From NCBI RefSeq assembly GCF_016055025.1, contig NZ_JAECVW010000003.1: a stretch of 64,000 nt of DNA; one strand, given 5' to 3'. Positions 17,650-25,604 of the stretch are shown here, piece after piece; position 1 is the stretch's first letter; each line of letters begins with the position of its first letter. Below the pieces are notes generated by a model. The model was given only the letters and a program-made list of their open reading frames with translations, ran no database searches and had not been told where the DNA came from. The translations under genes and the position numbers were made by a program. Source of the DNA: Thermoactinomyces intermedius. Its GTDB lineage: Bacteria; Bacillota; Bacilli; Thermoactinomycetales; Thermoactinomycetaceae.

Positions 17650-18399
17650 TTGAAACCATTGCCGTATCAGCAAGTTGCCAGCAAAAGTTTAAAGACCATG
17701 GTCCTGATGACAAATCACCGGATCCGGCCCTACATTCCGGAAACAAGACGTTTCAGTCCCCGGAACCTGGTCCGGATGCTGACCCGCCATACTTCTTTGT
17801 TTGTCAAACCGGATAAAGGAGGAGGCGGCGCGGGGGCAGTCCGGTTGTTAAAAAGAGGTTGGGGGAAAATTGAGATCCGCACCTTGAACCGCCAAAAAGT
17901 GATTGAGATCGGGAAGCTTTTTCATTATTTAAACCAATGCATGCACCCCGAAAAAAACTACATCATCCAACAGGGAATCGACCTGGGGGAAATCAGCGGA
18001 CGCCCGTTTGATTTGCGGGTTCATTTGCAAAAACCTTTTCATCGTTGGCACATCACCGGGGTTTGCGCCAAAGTGGCCGCTCCCGGCAAGATTGTCACCA
18101 ACCATTGCAAGGGCGGATTGCCGGTGGAAGCAAAACATGCCCTGTTTCAGGTGGCGGGCAATCCGGGCCGGACGATGCATTTAATGAATGAGATCCAAGC
18201 GCTTTCCAAAGAGACGGCCCGTACATTAAACGCGGCTTTCCCCGGCTTGAAAGAGTTGGGTATTGATCTGGGGGTGGATAAAGATTTGCGGATCTGGATT
18301 TTTGAAGTCAACACCCGGCCGGACTTTAAAATGTTCCGTTCTTTGAACAATTCCCGGATGTACCGTCGAATTTTGAAAAACCATGCTTTGATCGTTTAA
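17650..18399 (+). CDS. YheC/YheD-like ATP-grasp protein
   Basis: A 249-aa protein of the ATP-grasp type found in the YheC/YheD family of endospore coat-associated proteins. Seen: FVKPDKGGGGAGAVRL (nucleotide-binding loop), DLGEISGRPFDLRVHLQKP, and the metal-binding end GIDLGVDKDLRIWIFEVNTRPD. The substrate is unknown. TTG at 17650 is preferred for the G-rich ribosome site just upstream; the frame is open to 17530. Followed by a terminator at 18452. Confidence 0.75.
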   Translation: MKPLPYQQVASKSLKTMVLMTNHRIRPYIPETRRFSPRNLVRMLTRHTSLFVKPDKGGGGAGAVRLLKRGWGKIEIRTLNRQKVIEIGKLFHYLNQCMHPEKNYIIQQGIDLGEISGRPFDLRVHLQKPFHRWHITGVCAKVAAPGKIVTNHCKGGLPVEAKHALFQVAGNPGRTMHLMNEIQALSKETARTLNAAFPGLKELGIDLGVDKDLRIWIFEVNTRPDFKMFRSLNNSRMYRRILKNHALIV

Positions 18400-18451
18400 A
18401 AATTTAAGAAGAAAAATTATCACGCCAACCATTGTGGGTTAAATGATTTGT

Positions 18452-18474
18452 ACATGCGCAAAGCATGTTTTTTT
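18452..18474 (+). terminator. Intrinsic terminator after the ATP-grasp gene
   Basis: ACATGC (18452-18457), loop of five, GCATGT (18463-18468), then a T run to 18474. Confidence 0.65.
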
Positions 18475-18498
18475 CGTTTTCGAAAATATATAACATGT

Positions 18499-18546
18499 TT
18501 CGACAAAGTCTTCCCGTTGACGTTCTTGTATAACACCTGTTACCAT
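18499..18546 (+). promoter_or_regulatory. Candidate promoter with Spo0A box before the 188-aa gene
   Basis: TTCGACA at 18499-18505 is the reverse of the Spo0A box TGTCGAA. It is followed by TTGACG (18517-18522) and, after 18 bp, TACCAT (18541-18546). The coding region starts 55 bp later with a GGAGGT site. Control by Spo0A is inferred from the motif alone. Confidence 0.4.
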
Positions 18547-18600
18547 TAATATTAATTCTAGGTATTTAAAATTTTTTAACGATTTTTTGGAGGTGTATTT

Positions 18601-19167
18601 ATGTCTTCCATTACGGTTGGCGTATATCTGGGGAAAAAGGACCGGTTGGTTCGTTATTGGTACGAAATTTTGCCGAAAGGCCAATTCCCGATGTTGGTCA
18701 AATACTGCATTCAGTCTTATCTGAGAAACAACTATTTCCCGTTGCAATCCATTTGTGATGCAAGACAGCTGAAAGAGCAAATCCAAAAAAGAAGCGAGTA
18801 CGTTCCCACCCAGCGGAATGTCACGTTCACCCCGGAAGACGGTCCGGTTTATCAATGGATCAAAGGACTGGAAAGCGGTTACCGCAGTGAGGAAATCAAA
18901 AACATTTTGAAGGAAACGGTGGTTCATACATTGCTGAATGAACAACCGCACTATCCGCAACGCATGATGGGACAAGTCCCTTACGGCGGCATGGAAGCCC
19001 ACGAAGCGCAAGGCATGTACCGCCCTTATCCGGACGAAACGCAAAAATTGACCCTGCTCAAAAGGGAACAGATCGCGATGGAAGAACCGTATCCGACCGA
19101 AGGGGATGCAGAGGGGAATGATAAAGCCACCAAAGGATTCAGCCATTTGGTCAACTATCTGGGATGA
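18601..19167 (+). CDS. Unknown protein with RHH-like N-terminus (188 aa)
   Basis: I do not recognise this 188-aa protein. Its first ~45 residues (ITVGVYLGKKDRLVRYW, then LPKGQFPMLVKYCIQSYLR) have the strand-helix-helix spacing of ribbon-helix-helix DNA-binding proteins, which is inference. The middle is rich in basic and amide residues; the C-terminal third (from about residue 120) is Gln/Pro/Tyr/Met-rich and probably disordered. GGAGGT precedes the ATG. A Spo0A-box-like site lies upstream. It sits between two sporulation-flavoured genes. Confidence 0.55.
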   Translation: MSSITVGVYLGKKDRLVRYWYEILPKGQFPMLVKYCIQSYLRNNYFPLQSICDARQLKEQIQKRSEYVPTQRNVTFTPEDGPVYQWIKGLESGYRSEEIKNILKETVVHTLLNEQPHYPQRMMGQVPYGGMEAHEAQGMYRPYPDETQKLTLLKREQIAMEEPYPTEGDAEGNDKATKGFSHLVNYLG

Positions 19168-19479
19168 CAGACGGTTTGCTGACGGAAAGATAAAATGCAC
19201 ACAAAGATGAACGACATCATGGGAAAAAGAGGAATGACAGTGTGGAGGAAATTCAGGCAGAAGAAATGAAAGAGTCCGTTTACTGTTGAGTGCGGGCTCT
19301 ATTTTATTTGGTTGGATTTCGCGCAGAGGATCGAAGTTTGAAAATTTTTGTCGAATAAAACAAGGTTTGAAGGATTATTTTATTTGCAAGTGGAAGAAAT
19401 CAACGATGTATAAATGCAGTGGATGTAGATAAAGAATGAATTTTGACAAAATATAGCAACTAAGGGAGTGCGAATCATC
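19168..19479 (+). promoter_or_regulatory. Intergenic region with weak terminator and Spo0A box
   Basis: No gene is seen in these 312 bases. They contain a weak hairpin (19271-19278 with 19293-19300, then an AT-rich run), a perfect Spo0A box TGTCGAA at 19349-19355, and AGGATTA at 19371-19377 followed 15 bp later by GAAG, which resembles but does not match the sigma-H consensus (AGGAWWW, about 14 bp, GAAT). Together these would suit a sporulation-kinase promoter for the downstream gene. Confidence 0.4.
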
Positions 19480-21531
19480 GTGTTGGATTATTATGCACTG
19501 GCAGAAAAGGGTTTTTTCTATTATGAAATCCAAAAATTGTTTTCGGCCTATCCCTTTTTGCATTGGATCAGTGTCGGATTGGTCACGGGGTTGTTGATCG
19601 TTTTGTTGTTGATCCCGAAAAAAACGATGGAACGGTTTCCGCGCTACGGATATATGGCTTCCGTTTTGCTGAGCATTGCATTGTTGGATTTATTTACTTT
19701 ATCCATCCCGATTTTAACCGTTTACCTGATTGTATTGGGATACGTCCTGTTTCGGTCCAATGAGGAAAAAAGCTATAAAGTGGCGGTTGCCTTTTTGTCT
19801 GTGTATTTGGTCATCTCGGCGTTGACGGTTTGGAACCGGTTGATGATCATTGAGCTGATCAGCCACGGGCTTTTATTTATTTGGGTCTCCTGGATGGCAA
19901 ATCATGTACGGGATATATTTTTTGAATTGCAAAAACAAAGAGAAAAAATCCGTTTCCTTGTTGATCAAAAGAATGAGGCGAATCAGCGGCTCCGGGATTT
20001 CCAGCGGGAACTGGACGAGACATACCTCCGGGATTCGCTCACGGGACTGTATAACTTTCACGGTTTTCAGGAGCAAGTAATCCGCAGCTTGTCGCGATTT
20101 TGGCCGGAAACGGCGTATCACGTGATTTGCATCGATTTGAATTCGTTCAGGCAAATCAACATTGAAGAAGGCATCGAGACGGGCGACCGCATTCTCGTGC
20201 AGATTGCCCGCCAACTGAAAAAACATCTTCCTCCTTCAGCCAAGCTGGCCCGCTATGACAGGGATCAGTATGCGATCGGATTAATGGGGGATGAATCGGT
20301 GTTGCGTCGCCTTTTGGAGACCATTGAAGTGATCATGGCCGGTATCCGCACCGAGCAAAGCATCATCCAATATTGCGTCGGGTTTGCCAGTTATCCGCGG
20401 GAAGCCAGCTCCGGAGGGGAATTGATCCGGTTGGCTGAGGAACGGTTGCGGATTGAACAAAACCGGATTCGCCACAAAGAGGAAGAGCAAAGAAGGCACA
20501 TGGAAAAATTGTCGGCGGTAGGCCAACTGGCTGCGGGGCTGGCGCATGAAATCCGCAATCCGTTGACGTCGATCCGGGGATTTGTGCAGATTTCGGCGGC
20601 GGAATCGGAAGCCGTGAAAAAATGGGAGTCCATCATTTTGCCGGAGATTGACCGGATCAATGATCTTTTGAAGCAGTTTTTGAACCTGAGTGAATCCAAA
20701 CCGAAACAAGTGACGCGCTTTTCCTTGAATCAGTTGATGAGTGACGTGTTGAGTTTATTGGAGCCCAAATCGTTGTTGATGGGGCATGAATTGAAACAAG
20801 ATCCGCCGGAGAAAGACATGGAGATTGAGGCGGATCCCGAACAAATCAAGCAAGTTTTGATCAACCTGATCCAAAACGGGTTGGAAGCCCTGAACGAAAA
20901 AGGAAGGGTGGAAGTGGGATGGAAGCAGGTAAACCGGTATGTCCTCATCACTGTCAAAGATAATGGAAACGGAATCAACCCGGAAGATTTCTCCCGGATT
21001 TTCGATCCTTTTTTCACCACCAAGGGCGATGGAACCGGCATGGGGCTTTCCATTTGTCAGCGCATCGTGTCAGAGCATGGCGGGCAAATCACGGTGAACA
21101 GCCGTCCGGGCCGGGGAACCACTTTCCAGATTTATCTGCCGCTGAAACAAACAAGCATGTGTCAGGAAACCGATGAAGGAGAACACCATCTGCAGGCGGA
21201 TCCTGATCCGGGGGCACCGCAAGGCAACGTCGTTCCCGTTCAAAAGGCGGAACCGGGAAAAGAGGAGAAAAAACAAGGGGAAGTGGCCGTGTTACAGAAG
21301 CCGGCGGCCGGTGGGAAAAAAGTGCCGATCAGTCCGGAAGTGTCCCGGAAAATTGCCGACATGATGCAAAAAGCGGAGCGCACCATCGCCTTGAAATGGA
21401 AGGAGGAAGCAAAGGTAAGCCCGATCACCGGTCATAAGCGGCTGAAAGAAGAAAACGGGGCGGAAAGAAAAGGGTTATCTGAAAAGAAGAAAACCGATTT
21501 TGCCCATCGGGTTGAACGTGCTGTAAAATAA
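19480..21531 (+). CDS. Membrane sensor histidine kinase with degenerate GGDEF domain
   Basis: A 683-aa kinase. About five or six membrane helices (residues ~25-145) are followed by a coiled coil, a GGDEF-like domain (DSLTGLYNFHGF; the catalytic GGDEF is replaced by RYDRDQYAI), then HisKA with LAAGLAHEIRNPLTSIRG and HATPase with NLIQNGLEAL, DNGNGI and GTGMGLSI. A 125-residue charged tail follows. The HisKA resembles sporulation kinases (KinB-like, inference); no cyclase activity is expected. GTG at 19480 fits AAGGGAG upstream. A Spo0A box lies before it. ywhD follows after 18 bp. Confidence 0.8.
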   Translation: MLDYYALAEKGFFYYEIQKLFSAYPFLHWISVGLVTGLLIVLLLIPKKTMERFPRYGYMASVLLSIALLDLFTLSIPILTVYLIVLGYVLFRSNEEKSYKVAVAFLSVYLVISALTVWNRLMIIELISHGLLFIWVSWMANHVRDIFFELQKQREKIRFLVDQKNEANQRLRDFQRELDETYLRDSLTGLYNFHGFQEQVIRSLSRFWPETAYHVICIDLNSFRQINIEEGIETGDRILVQIARQLKKHLPPSAKLARYDRDQYAIGLMGDESVLRRLLETIEVIMAGIRTEQSIIQYCVGFASYPREASSGGELIRLAEERLRIEQNRIRHKEEEQRRHMEKLSAVGQLAAGLAHEIRNPLTSIRGFVQISAAESEAVKKWESIILPEIDRINDLLKQFLNLSESKPKQVTRFSLNQLMSDVLSLLEPKSLLMGHELKQDPPEKDMEIEADPEQIKQVLINLIQNGLEALNEKGRVEVGWKQVNRYVLITVKDNGNGINPEDFSRIFDPFFTTKGDGTGMGLSICQRIVSEHGGQITVNSRPGRGTTFQIYLPLKQTSMCQETDEGEHHLQADPDPGAPQGNVVPVQKAEPGKEEKKQGEVAVLQKPAAGGKKVPISPEVSRKIADMMQKAERTIALKWKEEAKVSPITGHKRLKEENGAERKGLSEKKKTDFAHRVERAVK

Positions 21532-21549
21532 AAGGAAGGAGGATGAAGA

Positions 21550-22050
21550 ATGGCAGACAAAAAAAAGACGCAATTTCAGATTCTCGGTAACAAATCCAGC
21601 AGCATCCACGGCAGTTACTATACCGGAACTTTGAATCTCAACAATTTGTCCTCACTTCTGATTGACGGGGATGAAGTAAAAATCGATTTGGGGCTTCTTC
21701 ATGCCAAAAGTACGGTGGAGCGCGGCATCAAATTTACGGCCGATCCGGAAGAAGTTCCGGAAGGAAAGGATTATTGGGTCGTCTGGGTGGCCACCGACCG
21801 GAATGAAAAAGGGCCTTACTATGCAGGCGTGGCCGCTTGTCCGATGCGCATTGACCGGGAAAAACGGAAAGGATGGAAAAATCTGGCCTTTCATGTGAAC
21901 CGGATGGATGATGCCCTGAAGCGCAAAATCAAAATCAATGAGTTGGGCGGGCGGGAAAAACAAGCCCTGAAGGAATTTTTGATCCGGCATAATGAGGAAA
22001 TGTGGGAAAACAGTGGAGATGAGTTGAAAGAACAATTGTCCAAAAAGTGA
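21550..22050 (+). CDS. ywhD: YwhD family protein
   Basis: A 166-aa soluble protein opening KKKTQFQILGNKSSSIHGSY, with the YwhD-type central stretch VWVATDRNEKGPYYAGVAAC. Function is not established. AAGGAGGATG precedes the ATG. As in Bacillus it lies just upstream of pbpG, speE and speB, which supports the identification; here a structured intergenic region and a 76-aa gene are inserted before pbpG. Confidence 0.85.
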   Translation: MADKKKTQFQILGNKSSSIHGSYYTGTLNLNNLSSLLIDGDEVKIDLGLLHAKSTVERGIKFTADPEEVPEGKDYWVVWVATDRNEKGPYYAGVAACPMRIDREKRKGWKNLAFHVNRMDDALKRKIKINELGGREKQALKEFLIRHNEEMWENSGDELKEQLSKK

Positions 22051-22061
22051 ACGGTTCGTGA

Positions 22062-22115
22062 ACAAATCAACATATATCTTGCCCGGGTTGACGGGCAGGG
22101 GTACACTTGATTTGT
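22062..22115 (+). ncRNA. Possible structured RNA element downstream of ywhD
   Basis: ACAAATCAA (22062-22070) can pair over 9 bp with TTGATTTGT (22107-22115), enclosing a 6-bp hairpin TGCCCG/CGGGCA (22080-22085, 22092-22097) with loop GGTTGA and the unpaired strands CATATATCT and GGGGTACAC. A terminator-like hairpin follows 34 bases later. The layout resembles a small aptamer plus expression platform, but I do not recognise a known riboswitch class. Confidence 0.35.
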
Positions 22116-22148
22116 GGTTTCGGAATCTTTTGCTAGGACACGGAAATG

Positions 22149-22175
22149 GCGAGCATATCCGCTCGCTGTTTTTTA
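22149..22175 (+). terminator. Intrinsic terminator after ywhD
   Basis: GCGAGC (22149-22154), 6-base loop, GCTCGC (22161-22166), then TG and a run of six T. Confidence 0.75.
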
Positions 22176-22196
22176 TTTGGAAACGGATGATATTTT

Positions 22197-22239
22197 CGCC
22201 TCCTTTGGCTCAACATAAAGGGCAAAGGAGGCGTTTTTT
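22197..22239 (+). promoter_or_regulatory. Hairpin that buries the ribosome-binding site of the 76-aa gene
   Basis: CGCCTCCTTTG (22197-22207) pairs perfectly with CAAAGGAGGCG (22223-22233) around a 15-base loop; the 3' arm is the AAAGGAGG ribosome site of the gene starting at 22241, and a run of six T follows. The same hairpin can act as an intrinsic terminator and as a block on translation initiation. Confidence 0.65.
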
Positions 22240-22240
22240 C

Positions 22241-22471
22241 ATGCGTGATTTCAATTCGGTCGATCTTTTTGCCAAACACGGGGGAGTCCATTACCGGACC
22301 AATGTCCCCAAGCAACAAATCAACCTGTATGTCCGGTCCTTACCGGAACACAAAAGACAAAGCATGTTCCAAGTGATGCAAGAATTGGAATCGGCAGGGA
22401 TGATCACCATTTACAATGACGGTTTGTTTACCGATGGAGAGGGAAATGTGGGAGGAAGCCAGGATTGCTAA
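22241..22471 (+). CDS. Small protein of unknown function (76 aa)
   Basis: A 76-aa protein, MRDFNSVDLFAKHGGVHYRT at the N-terminus, ending in a Gly/Asp-rich tail. The centre (LPEHKRQSMFQVMQELESAGMITIYNDG) reads like a short helical segment plus strand, perhaps part of a winged-helix, but I do not recognise a family. The ATG at 22241 has an ideally spaced AAAGGAGG; the frame open to 22058 runs through hairpins. Its ribosome site lies in a perfect 11-bp stem, suggesting regulated expression. Confidence 0.6.
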   Translation: MRDFNSVDLFAKHGGVHYRTNVPKQQINLYVRSLPEHKRQSMFQVMQELESAGMITIYNDGLFTDGEGNVGGSQDC

Positions 22472-22479
22472 AAAACGGG

Positions 22480-22514
22480 AACACCCCGGCATCCGTAAAG
22501 TCGGGGTGTTTTTT
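22480..22514. terminator. Terminator between the 76-aa gene and pbpG
   Basis: AACACCCCG (22480-22488) pairs with CGGGGTGTT (22502-22510) with a T run after it on the + strand and a T run a few bases further on the minus strand; it can serve both convergent genes. Confidence 0.75.
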
Positions 22515-24559
22515 CATCCGTTTTTCCACCAGCGGAGGAAACGTTCCAGCATGGAAGGCTTTTTCTTCCGGGGGGCATGAGACGGAGTGCAGGACACGAC
22601 CGGTTCGGTGCCGGCCACAAAATACTCCAGATAGGCTTGTTTTCCCATGCATCCGGGGGCGGCGATTTTCCCTTCTTCCGGATTTACATAGACAACCTTC
22701 ACGCCGGGCGGCATGGTGAAGATGCGGGCCGGTTGTTTTCCGGTTGCCTTATTCATGTATTCGGCCCAAATGTTTTGGGCGAGACGTGCTTTGTGGTAAG
22801 GCAGTTTTTTTTCTTGGTCATACCCCACCCACACTGTTGTGACCAAATTCGGTGTGTATCCGGACAACCATCCGTCCCAATCGGTGGTTCCGGTTTTTCC
22901 TGCCGCGGGCTGATGGAAAAGATGCCCCGCCCGGTAACCGGTGCCTCCCGGTTTCAACACATTTTCCAAAAGTTTGGTCAGCACAAAGGTGTGTGCCGGG
23001 GAAGCCACCCGCTCGGGTTCCGTCTTTTCTTCAACCAGAACCCGGCCAAACGGATCTACGATTTTGGTGATCCCGATCAGCGGTTTTTTGACACCGCCGG
23101 CTGCCAAGGTGGCGTATGCTTGTGCCATTTCAAACGGGGAAACGGGATAGCTTCCCAAGGCCAGCGAAGGAGTCGCTTGAATCGGGCTTTTAATCCCGAG
23201 CCGGCGGGCGGTTTCGATCACCGGGGCGGTGCCGATTTTGGCCAGTGTCCCGACGGCATAAACATTATCCGAACGGGCAATCGCCTCTCTCAGCGTAATC
23301 AGCCGGTTCGCATAGTGCTGATGAAAATTGCGGGGCGTGTAAGTGTCTTCGCCAAATTGAAAGATGGTGGGACGGCTCATGATTTTGGACAGGGGCGTAA
23401 AGCCGTTTTCCAATGCACTTAAATAGACGACCGGTTTGAAAGACGATCCGGGTTGTCTGCGGGCAAAAACCCGGTTGTATTGAGATTGTTGATAATCCTT
23501 TCCGCCCACCATGGCTTTGATGTGACCGGTGACCGGATCCACGGAGATCAGGGCGCCTTGCAGATCTTTGTCATCCCGGATATGCTGTTGCACCGCTTTT
23601 TCCGCCGCTTTTTGCATGTCTGTATTCAAGGTGGTGTAGATTTTAAGCCCGCCGCTCCGGACCAGCGATTCGTCCAGTCCGTACCGGGTGACCGCGGTTT
23701 GGATGATGTAATCGCGGAAATAACTGGCTTTGGCCGGCTTGGACCGGGACAAGGGATGCATGCTGATGGCCTGGTTCTTGGCAGCTTCGGCCTCTTCCGG
23801 AGAGATGAACCGGTTTTTCACCATGAGATCCAGGATGTGATGTTGCCGCTTTTTGGCCCGGTTGAGATGGCGGTAAGGGGAATAATAATAAGGCCCGCGG
23901 GGAATTCCTGCCAAAAGGGCGGATTCAGCCAAACTCAGTTCTTCCGGCTTTTTGTTGAAATACATTTTGGAAGCCCGTCCGATTCCGTAAGCCCCGTGGC
24001 CGTAATAGATCTCATTGAAATACAGTTCCAGGATTTCATCTTTTGTGTAATGCAACTCCAATTGCAAAGTATAGATCGCTTCTTTCAGTTTCCGGGTCCA
24101 AGTCCGGTCATGCGTCAAATAAAGGTTTCGGGCCAATTGCTGGGTGATGGTGCTGGCCCCTTGCACCACCCCGCCCGCTTTTAAGTTGGCAAAAACGGCC
24201 CGCGCAATTCCGGAAACGGAAAATCCGTGATGGCGGTAAAAATCTTTGTCCTCGGCCGCCAAGGTGGCATGGATCAACGATTTGGGAAGTTGATTCAAAC
24301 GGATGATGTCCCGGGGTTCCCCGTGATCCAATGAGCCGATCACCCTTCCCCGGTCATCCAGCATCATGGAACTGGCGTATGTATCGGGAGGAGGGAGCGG
24401 GCGCCCTTTCAGGTAAAGCAAAGCAAGCCCGCAGAAAAGGGAAAAAAGGATGATGCTGATGAATGCCAATTTGACCATGTGTGCAAGACGCAGGATGATT
24501 TTTGCCAGGCGGGGGACATGCCCGGGTTGGACACCGGTTGGGAAATCCTGTTTTTTCAC
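22514..24559 (-). CDS. pbpG: Bifunctional class A penicillin-binding protein
   Basis: Peptidoglycan glycosyltransferase plus DD-transpeptidase at the outer membrane face. One membrane helix near residues 30-50; GT51 domain with AAEDKDFYRHHGFS, TITQQLARN and LELYFNEIYYG; transpeptidase with active-site Ser in PGSSFKP, SDN and AGKTGTTDWDG. 681 aa. GTG at 24559 follows AAGGAAGGAG at good spacing. In Bacillus pbpG is the gene between ywhD and speE, which fits; that homologue acts in spore germ-cell-wall synthesis, so a sporulation role is likely here too (inference). Confidence 0.9.
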   Translation of the reverse strand: MKKQDFPTGVQPGHVPRLAKIILRLAHMVKLAFISIILFSLFCGLALLYLKGRPLPPPDTYASSMMLDDRGRVIGSLDHGEPRDIIRLNQLPKSLIHATLAAEDKDFYRHHGFSVSGIARAVFANLKAGGVVQGASTITQQLARNLYLTHDRTWTRKLKEAIYTLQLELHYTKDEILELYFNEIYYGHGAYGIGRASKMYFNKKPEELSLAESALLAGIPRGPYYYSPYRHLNRAKKRQHHILDLMVKNRFISPEEAEAAKNQAISMHPLSRSKPAKASYFRDYIIQTAVTRYGLDESLVRSGGLKIYTTLNTDMQKAAEKAVQQHIRDDKDLQGALISVDPVTGHIKAMVGGKDYQQSQYNRVFARRQPGSSFKPVVYLSALENGFTPLSKIMSRPTIFQFGEDTYTPRNFHQHYANRLITLREAIARSDNVYAVGTLAKIGTAPVIETARRLGIKSPIQATPSLALGSYPVSPFEMAQAYATLAAGGVKKPLIGITKIVDPFGRVLVEEKTEPERVASPAHTFVLTKLLENVLKPGGTGYRAGHLFHQPAAGKTGTTDWDGWLSGYTPNLVTTVWVGYDQEKKLPYHKARLAQNIWAEYMNKATGKQPARIFTMPPGVKVVYVNPEEGKIAAPGCMGKQAYLEYFVAGTEPVVSCTPSHAPRKKKPSMLERFLRWWKNG

Positions 24560-24662
24560 AAATAGGCTCCTTCCTTCCAACAAGTTGACAAAGGGTATTA
24601 TGCGGAGCCTTCAGGAAAAATATACCTGAAAAAATTATGTTTGTATTTCCCGGGAAAAATGA

Positions 24663-24691
24663 TTGTAACCACTGAAAACATGCATTATTCT
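24663..24691 (+). promoter_or_regulatory. Candidate promoter for speE-speB
   Basis: TTGTAA (24663-24668), 17-bp spacer, TATTCT (24686-24691), about 55 bp before speE in the pbpG-speE divergent gap. Confidence 0.4.
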
Positions 24692-24746
24692 TAGTATGTT
24701 ATGGATTTGGTCAGTGTGGACAGGATGAAAGGAGATTGGATGGAAG

Positions 24747-25604
24747 ATGGACATGGAATTGTGGTATACGGAAAAACAAACCAAAAACCACGGAATTACC
24801 ACAAAAATTAAGCAAACCTTATATCACGACAAATCAGAGTATCAATCGTTGGATGTCATAGATACCATTGAATTCGGCAAGATGCTGGTTTTGGACGGAA
24901 TGGTGATGACCACTGACCGCGATGAATTTGTTTATCATGAAATGATCAGCCATGTGGCCATGAATACGCATCCGGAGCCGAAACACGTTTTGATTGTCGG
25001 TGGCGGGGATGGCGGCGTCGTTCGCGAAGTTTTGCGCCATCCTTCCGTCGAAAAAGTGGTGTTGGCTGAGATCGACGGAAAAGTGATTGAAACCGCCAAA
25101 AAATATTTCCCGCAAATTGCCGGCAAGTTGAGCGATGAGAGGGTGGACATCCAAGTGACGGACGGCGTGCGCCATATTCAGGAGAATAAAGGAAAATATG
25201 ATGTGATTATTGTGGATTCCACCGAACCGGTCGGGCCGGCCGTGGGTCTGTTCCAAAAACCGTTTTACGAAGGGATTTACGAAGCTTTGAAAGAAGACGG
25301 GATCATGGTCGCGCAAACGGAATCCCCGTGGTTTAACCGGCCGCTGATCCGTCAGGTGTTCCGGGACATTTCCCAAACGTTCCCGATCGCCCGCCTTTAT
25401 ACGGCCAGCATTCCCACCTATCCCAGCGGGTTGTGGAGCTTTACCATCGGGTCCAAAAAATATGATCCGCTCGATGTGGATGAACAGTCCATTCGCGATC
25501 TGGACACCCGTTATTATCATCCGAAGATGCACCATGCTTTGTTCGATTTGCCACGGTTTGTTGAGGAGCTGTTAGAGGATGGGGAGGAAAACGATGCGCT
25601 TTGA
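24747..25604 (+). CDS. speE: Spermidine synthase
   Basis: Transfers an aminopropyl group from decarboxylated SAM to putrescine. The N-terminus ELWYTEKQTKNHG is typical of Bacillus SpeE; the nucleotide site VLIVGGGDGGVVREVL and the catalytic region IIVDSTEPVGPA are present. 285 aa. Ends 11 bp inside speB, so the two genes are coupled; together with agmatinase they form the agmatine to putrescine to spermidine route. Confidence 0.96.
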   Translation: MDMELWYTEKQTKNHGITTKIKQTLYHDKSEYQSLDVIDTIEFGKMLVLDGMVMTTDRDEFVYHEMISHVAMNTHPEPKHVLIVGGGDGGVVREVLRHPSVEKVVLAEIDGKVIETAKKYFPQIAGKLSDERVDIQVTDGVRHIQENKGKYDVIIVDSTEPVGPAVGLFQKPFYEGIYEALKEDGIMVAQTESPWFNRPLIRQVFRDISQTFPIARLYTASIPTYPSGLWSFTIGSKKYDPLDVDEQSIRDLDTRYYHPKMHHALFDLPRFVEELLEDGEENDAL

